A DNA stretch of 64,000 nucleotides. Source: an uncultured Dokdonia sp. (GTDB lineage Bacteria > Bacteroidota > Bacteroidia > Flavobacteriales > Flavobacteriaceae). A program made the translations under genes and the position numbers. Shown here piece after piece: positions 37,401 through 44,444 of the stretch. Positions within the stretch are counted from its first letter, which is position 1, and the number at the start of each line of letters is the position of its first letter. The notes under the pieces were generated by a model. It searched no databases, was not told the DNA's origin, and saw only the letters and a list, made by a program, of their open reading frames with translations. The stretch spans positions 1 to 64,000 of the forward strand of contig NZ_CANLOB010000001.1 of NCBI RefSeq assembly GCF_947492815.1, read 5' to 3'.

Positions 37401-37992
37401 AACCTATGCAGGAGCAGAAGTATCTTATGGTTTTAAAAACAAGGATAACGCCGCCTTCCCAACCTATGGATTAGATACAGAAGTCACAGCAGGATATAAA
37501 ACCAATATTGACGGAGGTAATAGCGACAATAAATTCGGATATGTAGAGTCCCATTTTGCCTTTGACTATAAAATTTCTAAAAGCGGTAATCTCGTATTTG
37601 CTACAAAAATAGGAGGTGAAGCCATTCTTGGCGATAATTTTGAATTCTTCCATGGAGCTACTTTAGGAGGTAATCATAGCTTAAGAGGATTTAGAAATGA
37701 ACGCTTTATTGGAAAGTATGCTTTTTATCAAAACACAGACTTACGATTAAAATTAGGGAAATTCAAAAGCAGTTTTATCCCTTTAAATTATGGAATTACG
37801 GGTGGGTTTGATTACGGAAGAGTATGGGAAGGCAATGAAGCTGCTGCTATCATTGATGAATCTAGTACTATAAATACTAGTGCTGGAGGATCTTTCTGGA
37901 TCAGTGGTCTTGATACATTTACAGCAAACGTAGGCTATTATGGAAGCAATGATGGCGGACGTATTGTATTTGTACTCGGATTTGCATTTTAA
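34444..37992 (+). CDS. Outer-membrane protein fusing a degenerate metallophosphoesterase, a kinase-like segment and a beta-barrel
   Basis: 1182 residues with a signal peptide ending MYGQ. Residues 28-290 have the layout of calcineurin-like phosphoesterases (GCP, DSQWYLEDWDK, IAIHHPMLS), but the metal-ligand positions look replaced: N at 37 and 65 where Asp is usual, GHNEW instead of GNHDW near 99-103, and GSDKN instead of GHEHN near 246-250. Residues about 400-600 contain KQYVMRAL, LFDMLIGDWDRHEDQWRW and PIPRDRDQAF, resembling the lysine, catalytic-loop and metal motifs of HipA/FAM20-like kinases. From about 830 the protein is an Omp85/BamA-like barrel ending VFVLGFAF. The 30-base gap to the next gene suggests cotranscription. 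Confidence 0.8.
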   Translation: MINSKNHIYKAFFVFILCMTSYMYGQEKEVSVYITGNTNTTEGINTLRTIVEDASENSKLLLLGNTTPENGFNDTAIAVVDDQLNIVSSLKKNVIFTSGHNEWEYNGYKGVKAFEKYIQKNSDAKFYPDKGCPIKKTNLTDNAILITIDSQWYLEDWDKQTYLNEDCDIKNRNDFFLEFESILKKAQAKTKIIAIHHPMLSLSKTGFFARTGGFSQEDFQHTQYRSLRNRLLTIAQENDKIVFISGSDKNLQYINDFGVPQIISGASGDTQNVKKVIKNSGDFASSEKGYARLDIYTDGSLSVHFKNENSVLFTTTLFENTQQTSSISFEPKDTYPETKKAAVYASEETEKSKLYKGLWGKRYREFYSKEVEAPVAFIDTLLGGLTPVRRGGGHQSKSLRLEDKDGKQYVMRALRKSATKFLQATAFKETYVEEELEGSFADRFVLDFYTAAHPYTATTIGDLADAAKVYHTNPNLYYIPKQEALGEYNDEYGDELYLLEERVESGHKDAKSFGYPEDIVSTADVLQEIHKNGKSAVDESSYIRARLFDMLIGDWDRHEDQWRWAVFKEDGKKTYKPIPRDRDQAFSVFDGSIFGFLRVAVPALRMMQSFDDELKSPRWFSFEPYPLDESFINKSDWAAWEKEAKYIQDNVTDEIIAKAFENLPEEMKGETIEEIKSKLKGRRGNILTIAKSYFDYVNKHAVLIGTQKSDVFNIERLPNGQTRVAIMRKDNGIFERTFNASETKEIWIYGLEGKDTFNVTGEGDHLIKIKVIGGKKNDTYDFKNTKKVKIYDYKNKENTIVNKRSKKWLVDDYEINNYDYKKRKENVNQLLPIIGANPDDGLRIGFTNTFTTHGLQSNPFTSKHIITASYYSGNSGYDVSYSGEFANIFHNWNFGVEFKYNSPNFAQNFFGFGNDTAYDRDEVELDFNRVRIRQLRGAISLIRRGDNGGYFEIKPQIESFEVANTADRFIATDDLAGINALTFENQTYAGAEVSYGFKNKDNAAFPTYGLDTEVTAGYKTNIDGGNSDNKFGYVESHFAFDYKISKSGNLVFATKIGGEAILGDNFEFFHGATLGGNHSLRGFRNERFIGKYAFYQNTDLRLKLGKFKSSFIPLNYGITGGFDYGRVWEGNEAAAIIDESSTINTSAGGSFWISGLDTFTANVGYYGSNDGGRIVFVLGFAF
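35289..35305. repeat. Variant palindrome TTTCGCTT-c-AAGCGAAA
   Basis: Perfect 17-base dyad with a one-base centre, inside the phosphoesterase-like/barrel fusion gene. Confidence 0.6.
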
Positions 37993-38022
37993 AAAACTAA
38001 CAATAACAACAATATATAGAAC

Positions 38023-39630
38023 ATGAAAAAACCAATTTCAATTGCAAAAGTATCTCAATTAAAAAACAAAGAGCCTGAGCATGCACTCGTAAACGGACTT
38101 GATTTAGTAATTGTAAAATTTGATGATGATATTTCGGTATTATACGGTCGTTGTCTTCATAGAGGCGCCTTAATGTCAGACGGTCATGTAGATGGACATA
38201 ATCTTATTTGTGGGGTTCATGGCTGGGATTACCGTGTAGATTCTGGCGTTTCGGAATATAACAATAAAGAGGTTTTACATAAATTTTCTACAAAAATTGA
38301 TGGAGATGATTTACTTGTAGATGAGTTTGAAATAGATGCATACTTAGTAAATCACCCACAGCCTTTTAATCGTGATCAATACCTAGGAGCCTATGCAGAT
38401 ACGCATCCTGAAGAGACAGAACCTTATACCACTTATATTAAAGAACTTGCTCAAAATGGATTGAAAAATATTGGGCATCACGGATTTTCTGCATCCATGG
38501 GAGTAGATAGAAATACACTTCCTAAATGGAATGATATTCAGTTTTTACCAGCACAATTGGCATCACGTCCTTTACTAGATGAAGATGATGTAGCGACCAA
38601 AGTAGTGATCGGTAAAACAGCAAAAAAACCACTTCATTTAGACATTCCATTGTTTGTAAGTGATATGAGTTTTGGAGCGCTATCTCGTGAAGCAAAAATT
38701 GCTTTATCTAAAGGAGCCGAGTTAGCAGGAACAGGAATCTGTTCTGGAGAAGGAGGAATGCTTCCTGAAGAGCAAGCCAATAATTCTAAATATTTTTATG
38801 AACTCGCTTCCGCGAAATTTGGGTTTACGTGGGACAAGCTTGATAACGTTCAAGCCTTTCATTTTAAAGGTGGCCAAGGAGCCAAAACAGGGACAGGAGG
38901 TCATCTTCCTGGCGCCAAAGTAAGTAAAGAAATTGCAGAAGTACGTGGTCTTAATGAAGGCGAAACAGCTATTTCTCCAGCAACCTTTCCAGATTTTCAT
39001 GGGGTAGAAGATTTTAAAGCCTTTGCCGCCCAAGTAAGAGAACGTACTGGCGGAATCCCCATTGGATTTAAACTCGCTGCTAGTCATATAGAAAAAGACA
39101 TTCAGTTTGCACTAGATGTAGGTGTAGACTATATCATACTTGATGGTCGCGGTGGCGGTACAGGGTCTGCTCCTACTATCTTAAGAGATCATATCAATGT
39201 TCCAACAATTCCTGCTCTGGCAAGAGCTAGAAAATATTTAGATAAAGTAGGTGCGACAGATGTGACACTTATCATTACAGGAGGATTGCGTGTTGCAGAA
39301 GATTTCGCGAAAGCGTTAATGTTAGGAGCCGATGCTATTGCCGTATCCAACTCGGCATTGCAAGCCATAGGATGCCTAGGAATGCGTGCCTGTGGTAGTA
39401 ATAACTGCCCTGTAGGAATTGCTACCCAAAAAGAATCTTTACGTAGTCGTTTAATTATTGATAGCTCTGCTAAGCAATTACATAACTATTTTGATGCTAC
39501 AAACAACTTGATTAAAGTAGTAGCAAGAGCATGTGGATATGATGATATCAGTAAGTTTAATCATGATGATCTATCCACATTTAACAGAGATATGCACAAA
39601 CTAACAGGAATTAACTATGCCGGAATTTAA
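38023..39630 (+). CDS. Rieske domain fused to glutamate synthase-like FMN/Fe-S domain
   Basis: 535 residues. The N-terminus is a Rieske [2Fe-2S] module with CLH (C44, H46) and CGVH (C63, H66). The rest is the FMN-binding glutamate synthase domain: DMSFGALSREAKIALSKGA, KGGQGAKTGTGGHLPGAK, ILDGRGGGTGSAP, and the 3Fe-4S Cys set in CLGMRACGSNNCPVG near residue 450. There is no glutaminase domain, so it is not a standard GltB. It probably transfers electrons between a Rieske centre, FMN and a 3Fe-4S cluster; the substrate is unknown. A palindrome copy encodes FAKA. It overlaps the next gene by 14 bases. Confidence 0.9.
   Translation: MKKPISIAKVSQLKNKEPEHALVNGLDLVIVKFDDDISVLYGRCLHRGALMSDGHVDGHNLICGVHGWDYRVDSGVSEYNNKEVLHKFSTKIDGDDLLVDEFEIDAYLVNHPQPFNRDQYLGAYADTHPEETEPYTTYIKELAQNGLKNIGHHGFSASMGVDRNTLPKWNDIQFLPAQLASRPLLDEDDVATKVVIGKTAKKPLHLDIPLFVSDMSFGALSREAKIALSKGAELAGTGICSGEGGMLPEEQANNSKYFYELASAKFGFTWDKLDNVQAFHFKGGQGAKTGTGGHLPGAKVSKEIAEVRGLNEGETAISPATFPDFHGVEDFKAFAAQVRERTGGIPIGFKLAASHIEKDIQFALDVGVDYIILDGRGGGTGSAPTILRDHINVPTIPALARARKYLDKVGATDVTLIITGGLRVAEDFAKALMLGADAIAVSNSALQAIGCLGMRACGSNNCPVGIATQKESLRSRLIIDSSAKQLHNYFDATNNLIKVVARACGYDDISKFNHDDLSTFNRDMHKLTGINYAGI
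39303..39312. repeat. TTTCGCGAAA palindrome, copy 8 (in the Rieske-glutamate synthase-like gene)
   Basis: Core 10-mer with GCG on one side, encoding FAKA in VAEDFAKALML, a segment that is conserved in the family without the repeat. Confidence 0.85.
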
Positions 39631-40375
39631 ATCAATGAAAGATCAATTACACCTAGCATCTCAATATTTGGCTGCTGCAAACATGAGCTTTCTAGAAAAG
39701 AAAGCAGATGATAGTCATACCAATGTAGGCTTTGATGCAGATACCATGAAAATGGAAACCTATGATTTGTCTCCTTCTGGAGACAGGTTAGCATTAAACT
39801 ATAGACGTTTTTCTTTAGAATGGACATCTCAAAATAATACCGATTCACTTTCCCTTGACGGGAAAACACATAATGAGATATTACAATGGCTACAAGAATG
39901 TTCTCAAAAACATCTTGGAAAGGAATATGTATATGAGTTTCATTATGAATTACCATATACAATTAATGATGCCTATCAATATAAATTAACTGATGCTGCT
40001 GCATTAGAGCATCTATGTAACCTAAGGATTCTTGCAACCTATACTCTAGAAAGTATTGTAGAAGCACATCATCTGGATTCGCCTATACGTATATGGCCTC
40101 ACCATTTTGACACGGGAGCCTATGCACCATTAAATGACACTGGTATTTCTATTGGAATAGGAATGGCAATTCCTGATACACTTTCTGACGAACATTATTT
40201 TTATATCAGCGGCTATAAAGATGGCAAAGCAATATTTCCTTCTTCTTCTAGTGATTTGAGTTTAGGAAAATGGGTAGATCAAGGTTTTACCGGAGCTATT
40301 CTCCCTGCTACAAACCTAGTAGAATCTGAAACTGTCAAGTTCTTTCAAGAAACTATACATCAGTTTAAAAAGTAG
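39617..40375 (+). CDS. Conserved hypothetical protein in the Rieske cluster
   Basis: A soluble 252-residue protein without signal peptide or membrane helix. Notable segments are PIRIWPHHFDTGAY and GISIGIGMAIPD, the first with a His pair that could be functional, and YYFYISGYKDG-like strands (HYFYISGYKDGKAIF). I do not recognise the family. The ATG at 39617 overlaps the previous gene by 14 bases; an alternative ATG at 39635 lies just after that gene's stop. Its position implies a role with the Rieske-glutamate synthase-like protein. Confidence 0.75.
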   Translation: MPEFKSMKDQLHLASQYLAAANMSFLEKKADDSHTNVGFDADTMKMETYDLSPSGDRLALNYRRFSLEWTSQNNTDSLSLDGKTHNEILQWLQECSQKHLGKEYVYEFHYELPYTINDAYQYKLTDAAALEHLCNLRILATYTLESIVEAHHLDSPIRIWPHHFDTGAYAPLNDTGISIGIGMAIPDTLSDEHYFYISGYKDGKAIFPSSSSDLSLGKWVDQGFTGAILPATNLVESETVKFFQETIHQFKK

Positions 40376-40425
40376 TACTGTGTCGCTTTATAGATTGCTT
40401 AACAGCATAATAAAACAAAAATCAT

Positions 40426-40818
40426 ATGGACAACTGGTATATCCCTATCACAATTATTCCAGGTATAGGATTATTAATTCTATCTACCTCAAATTTAATG
40501 GTCACATTATCTACAGAGATCAATACACTTATCCATAATACTGATGAAAATGATGTGATTATCAATAAGAAACTAATTCAATTAAAATTATTGAATAGAG
40601 CTATGGTGCTCTTTTACATTGCTATTTCCTGTCTTGTAACCGCAGCACTCATTGGAGGTATTAGCTTAAAATTAGATATAGAAACAGCACTTGCATTATA
40701 TGTAATTATTCTAGGAATTATAATGCTACTCCTAGGGCTTTTTTGGCTCATTAAATACTCATATAGAGCCGTAAGTATCCGACAAGATCAATTCAAAATA
40801 AAATTCAACAAAAAATAA
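40426..40818 (+). CDS. DUF2721-like membrane protein
   Basis: 130 residues with three hydrophobic helices (ITIIPGIGLLILSTSNLMV, MVLFYIAISCLVTAALIGG, LYVIILGIIMLLLGLFWLI). The sequence STSNLMVTLSTEINTLI with an N-terminal small-residue-rich helix resembles DUF2721 proteins, function unknown. It lies 5 bases upstream of the thiamine-diphosphate enzyme gene and is surely cotranscribed. Confidence 0.75.
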   Translation: MDNWYIPITIIPGIGLLILSTSNLMVTLSTEINTLIHNTDENDVIINKKLIQLKLLNRAMVLFYIAISCLVTAALIGGISLKLDIETALALYVIILGIIMLLLGLFWLIKYSYRAVSIRQDQFKIKFNKK

Positions 40819-40823
40819 AACGC

Positions 40824-42773
40824 ATGGCAACAACTAAAAAATGGTATAAAGTTCTCGAAAACAAAAAGGTATTACCAGAAGGGCGTGTTCAAACGGTAAC
40901 AGCTGGTCATCAAGGTATTTGTTTGACGCATTATGACGGGAAGTTTTCTGCATTGGATAACAAATGTCCACATCAAGGAGGGCCGCTTGGAGAAGGGTCT
41001 ATTGAAAATGGAATGTTACGCTGTCCTTGGCATGGTTGGGATTTTCACCCATGCACAGGATTACCTCCTGGAGGCTATGATGATGGGGTAAAAACATTTG
41101 AAGTTAAAGAAGAAGGTGATGCCATTCTTGTTGCTGTTGAAGAAGAAGATGCACATAAAGAGACCATCTCTGATGTCATGATAGAAACCATGGTAAATTG
41201 GGGTGTAGATACTGGTTTTGGAATGGTAGGCCATTCTAATCTTGCCGTCGCCGATGCCATGAGACGACAAGAAGAAAAAGGGAGATTCCAATTTTATGGT
41301 ATACGCCATGAAGGAGCTGCCGCTTTTGCGGCCTCTGCTTATGGAAAATTAATGGGCAAACCTGCTGTTTGTTTTGGAATTGCAGGGCCTGGATCTACCA
41401 ATATGTTTACAGGAATGTGGGATGCAAAAGTAGACCGCGCTCCCCTATTAGCACTGTCTGGACAAGTAAATACACAAGTATTAGGTACTGGAGCATTTCA
41501 GGAAGTAGATCTTGTAGGTGCATTTCAAACGGTAGCACATTTTAACCATAGCGTACAGCAAAATTCTAAACATAGTGAGTTAATGAGCCTTGCTATAAAA
41601 AGTGCGTTGCTCAACAGAGATGTATCACATATCACCTTCCCAGATGAAGTGGCATTTATGCCAAAAACAGAAGGTGAAGAAGCTCAAACTCCTGAGAATA
41701 GAATCACTCCTATGAATATTTCGCCGCCAAGGCAAATGGTAGCAAAGGCAGTAGATATGCTAGCTGCTTCAGAAAAGCCTGCTATTATTGTAGGTCATGG
41801 AGCACGTTTTCATATGGAAGCTATTACCGCTTTCGCGAAAGCGTTACAGTGTCCTGTCATTACTACATTTAAAGGAAAAGGTCTTATTGCCGACTCACAT
41901 GAATTAGGATGTGGAGTTCTAGGAAGAAGCGGTACTCCTATTGCCTCTTGGTTTATGAATGAAAGTGATTTATTAATAGTATTTGGCGCTTCGTTCTCAA
42001 ATCACACAGGAATCACTCCTAAAAAACCAATTATTCAGGTAGATTACGATCCAACAGCCTTGAGTAAATTTCATAAAGTAGATGCGGCTCTTTGGGGAGA
42101 AATATCTGAAACACTTACCATTATTGAAGAAGAAACTAAAGGAAAATTAAATACCATAGACAGACGCCCTGAAATTGCTGAGCGTTGGGCCATTTGGAAA
42201 GAAGAAAAACAAAGTAGACTGGAAGACGAAAGTGCTATCGGATTAAGCTCTATAGCTGTATTTGAAGCCATGAATCAAGTAGTTCCAGACAATGCAGTTA
42301 TTGCAGTAGATGTAGGAAATAACACCTATTCTTTTGGACGCTACTTTGAGCCAAAAAACCAATCGGTCTTGATGTCTGGGTATTTAGGATCTATTGGATT
42401 CTCTTTACCCGCAGCTATGGGCGCTTGGGCAGCACAAGGGAAAGAAAGACCTATTTGGTCTGTATCTGGAGATGGAGGATTTGGACAATATCTAGGAGAA
42501 ATGATGACCCTTGTTAAGTATAACATGAACATCAAACATGTGTTACTTAATAATTCAGAAATTGGAAAAATTTCTAAAGAACAAAAAGCAGCAGAATTAG
42601 ATGTTTGGAAAACTTCTTTGCATAATGCCAACTTTTCAAAATTTGCAGAAAACTGTGGCGCTCTAGGAATTAGGGTCACCAAAAGAGAAGAACTCATCCC
42701 TGCTTTAGAAAAACTAAGAGCGCATAATGGACCCGCTTTATTAGAAATCATAACAGATGCAACTTTAATATAA
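40824..42773 (+). CDS. Rieske domain fused to thiamine-diphosphate-dependent enzyme (pyruvate oxidase/acetolactate synthase family)
   Basis: 649 residues. Residues 1-105 form a Rieske module (CPH: C48, H50; CPWH: C67, H70). The rest is a three-domain ThDP enzyme: the catalytic Glu is in RHEGAAAFAASAYG (about 162), then GIAGPGSTNMFTGMWDAK, a central domain with VGHGARFH and VITTFKGKG, and the ThDP/Mg motif SGDGGFGQYLGEMM (about 546) closed by NN about 29 residues later. The best guess is oxidative decarboxylation of a 2-oxo acid with electrons leaving through the Rieske centre; FAD binding cannot be read by eye. A palindrome copy encodes AFAKA. Confidence 0.92.
   Translation: MATTKKWYKVLENKKVLPEGRVQTVTAGHQGICLTHYDGKFSALDNKCPHQGGPLGEGSIENGMLRCPWHGWDFHPCTGLPPGGYDDGVKTFEVKEEGDAILVAVEEEDAHKETISDVMIETMVNWGVDTGFGMVGHSNLAVADAMRRQEEKGRFQFYGIRHEGAAAFAASAYGKLMGKPAVCFGIAGPGSTNMFTGMWDAKVDRAPLLALSGQVNTQVLGTGAFQEVDLVGAFQTVAHFNHSVQQNSKHSELMSLAIKSALLNRDVSHITFPDEVAFMPKTEGEEAQTPENRITPMNISPPRQMVAKAVDMLAASEKPAIIVGHGARFHMEAITAFAKALQCPVITTFKGKGLIADSHELGCGVLGRSGTPIASWFMNESDLLIVFGASFSNHTGITPKKPIIQVDYDPTALSKFHKVDAALWGEISETLTIIEEETKGKLNTIDRRPEIAERWAIWKEEKQSRLEDESAIGLSSIAVFEAMNQVVPDNAVIAVDVGNNTYSFGRYFEPKNQSVLMSGYLGSIGFSLPAAMGAWAAQGKERPIWSVSGDGGFGQYLGEMMTLVKYNMNIKHVLLNNSEIGKISKEQKAAELDVWKTSLHNANFSKFAENCGALGIRVTKREELIPALEKLRAHNGPALLEIITDATLI
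41828..41843. repeat. TTTCGCGAAA palindrome, copy 9 (in the Rieske-ThDP gene)
   Basis: Perfect 16-base dyad CGCTTTCGCGAAAGCG, read as AFAKA in the central domain (ITAFAKALQCP). Confidence 0.9.
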
Positions 42774-42777
42774 ACAT

Positions 42778-42996
42778 ATGGATATCATAGTTCAGATTAT
42801 TCCAACCATCATTCTGATCTATCTAGCCATAGGCCTCGTATTTGGAATTTATTTTTTTATACGAGGTGCTGCTCAGCTAGATGAACTTATCAAGGACAGT
42901 AAATGGACCGTTAGGCTCCTTCTTGTTCCTGGCGCGATAGGTCTTTGGCCTCTTCTTCTATCAAGACTACTAAAACCCTCAAAAACGAATCTATGA
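42778..42996 (+). CDS. Small membrane protein in the Rieske cluster
   Basis: 72 residues with two hydrophobic stretches (IIPTIILIYLAIGLVFGIYFF and LLLVPGAIGLWPLLLSRLL) around a short charged loop. It starts 4 bases after the ThDP enzyme gene and its stop overlaps the next start (ATGA). Family not recognised. It may help assemble or anchor the membrane part of the cluster. Confidence 0.72.
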   Translation: MDIIVQIIPTIILIYLAIGLVFGIYFFIRGAAQLDELIKDSKWTVRLLLVPGAIGLWPLLLSRLLKPSKTNL

Positions 42997-43412
42997 CTTC
43001 TGGATTACGAAAAGCCCATAAGATGATATGGATGGCGTTAGGTCTATTAGGAACTGTTCTTATTGTTGCATCTATTAACAGTGTAAAAGAACCATTAGGT
43101 ATTGATAGTGATTCCGCTATTTCTAAAATACAAAAAGGAACATTTTCTATTGAAGATGATGCACAGTTATCTGTAAGTATCGAAGAACTGGCAACTGTCA
43201 ATAAACTACAAATTGTTGTAAAAAAGCCATTAAAAAGCGCTGCTACAAGTGTATATGTAATCAATAAAAATCAAGAAAGAAGTATTCTTTTAGGAAGTAT
43301 AGATAAAAAAGGACTGTATACGTTTGACATTGAAAAGACGGTAAAAAGAGTTCAATTATACGATGGAATAAAGAAACGTATCATCCGTAATATCGATCTA
43401 TCATGGGAGTAA
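42993..43412 (+). CDS. Single-pass membrane protein in the Rieske cluster
   Basis: 139 residues. One N-terminal membrane helix (MIWMALGLLGTVLIVASI) is followed by a beta-rich domain, probably periplasmic (LSVSIEELATVNKLQIVVKK, SVYVINKNQERSILLGSID). The ATG at 42993 overlaps the stop of the previous gene by 4 bases, which decides the start. Its stop overlaps the next gene by 10 bases. Family not recognised. Confidence 0.75.
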   Translation: MTSGLRKAHKMIWMALGLLGTVLIVASINSVKEPLGIDSDSAISKIQKGTFSIEDDAQLSVSIEELATVNKLQIVVKKPLKSAATSVYVINKNQERSILLGSIDKKGLYTFDIEKTVKRVQLYDGIKKRIIRNIDLSWE

Positions 43413-44434
43413 ATTATCAACCTGTGCTTTGGAATAAGCATAAGAAAACATACGACAAATGGATTGCAATTGGGATGTTTCTATACCTCATCAGTTTTAT
43501 AGGAATTACCATTATCACCAATGAAGAAACAAGTCCAGAAACACTTATTATTAGAGCTTTTGGAACGCTAGCTATTGTCTTATTACATATTATCTTAAGT
43601 ATTGGCCCATTAACTAGATTAAATCCTAGATTATTACCCATACTTTATAATAGAAGGCATTTGGGAGTGAGCATGTTTATAGCTGCACTTATTCATGGTG
43701 GATTCTCCTTATTCCAATTTCACGCTCTAGGAAATGTAAACCCTATATATGCCTTATTTACTTCAAATATGGAATATACCTCTTTGGCTAATTTTCCTTT
43801 TCAAGTATTAGGCTTTTTTGCATTGGTTATTTTATTTCTAATGGCTGCTACTAGTCATGATTTTTGGCTTAAAAACCTATCTCCAAAAACATGGAAACGA
43901 CTACATATGCTCGTATATGTAGCGTATATACTTGTTATTCTTCATGTATTCTTAGGAGCCTTTCAACAACAACCTTCTATCGTTGTGATTGCCTTTTTAG
44001 GAGTAGGGTTCTTAACGATCACCACTTTACACATCACAACTGCTTTTAAAGAATCTAAAACAGATAGTATCCAAACTACAGAAAAAGAAGAAGGCTGGGA
44101 ATATGTATGCGAAATTGATAAAATCTCTGAAGACAGAGCAAAAATTTTTGTAGTAGGAAATGAGCGTGTTGCTATTTTCAAATATGACAACAAGCTCTCA
44201 GCTATTTCAAATGTATGTAAACATCAAGGAGGTCCTTTAGGTGAAGGTAAAATTGTAGATGGTTGTATTACGTGCCCTTGGCATGGACACCAATACTTAC
44301 CTCATAATGGACAATCGCCACCACCATTTACAGAAAAAGTAGCTACCTACCGTATTAAAAATAAAAATAATCGCATCTATATACTTCCTGAAGCTATGGC
44401 AGAAGGAACCGAAATAGAACCCGTTACATTTTAA
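43403..44434 (+). CDS. Ferric reductase-like membrane protein with C-terminal Rieske domain
   Basis: 343 residues. Six hydrophobic helices carry His residues suited to heme b ligation (H62, H86, H98, H168, H181), as in ferric-reductase-like/MsrQ-type proteins. The last about 115 residues are a Rieske module with CKH (C272, H274) and CPWH (C291, H294). No FAD/NAD(P)H-binding domain is present, so the Rieske centre takes the place of the usual flavin module. This is the likely membrane electron gate of the cluster, moving electrons between the soluble Rieske enzymes and the periplasm or quinone. Direction is inference. Confidence 0.9.
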   Translation: MGVNYQPVLWNKHKKTYDKWIAIGMFLYLISFIGITIITNEETSPETLIIRAFGTLAIVLLHIILSIGPLTRLNPRLLPILYNRRHLGVSMFIAALIHGGFSLFQFHALGNVNPIYALFTSNMEYTSLANFPFQVLGFFALVILFLMAATSHDFWLKNLSPKTWKRLHMLVYVAYILVILHVFLGAFQQQPSIVVIAFLGVGFLTITTLHITTAFKESKTDSIQTTEKEEGWEYVCEIDKISEDRAKIFVVGNERVAIFKYDNKLSAISNVCKHQGGPLGEGKIVDGCITCPWHGHQYLPHNGQSPPPFTEKVATYRIKNKNNRIYILPEAMAEGTEIEPVTF

Positions 44435-44444
44435 TCAAAAAGTT

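Noticed and set aside
38722..39087. Long antisense frames inside the Rieske and other well-supported genes
   Set aside because: They are by-products of codon usage on the coding strand and lack start context or family resemblance.
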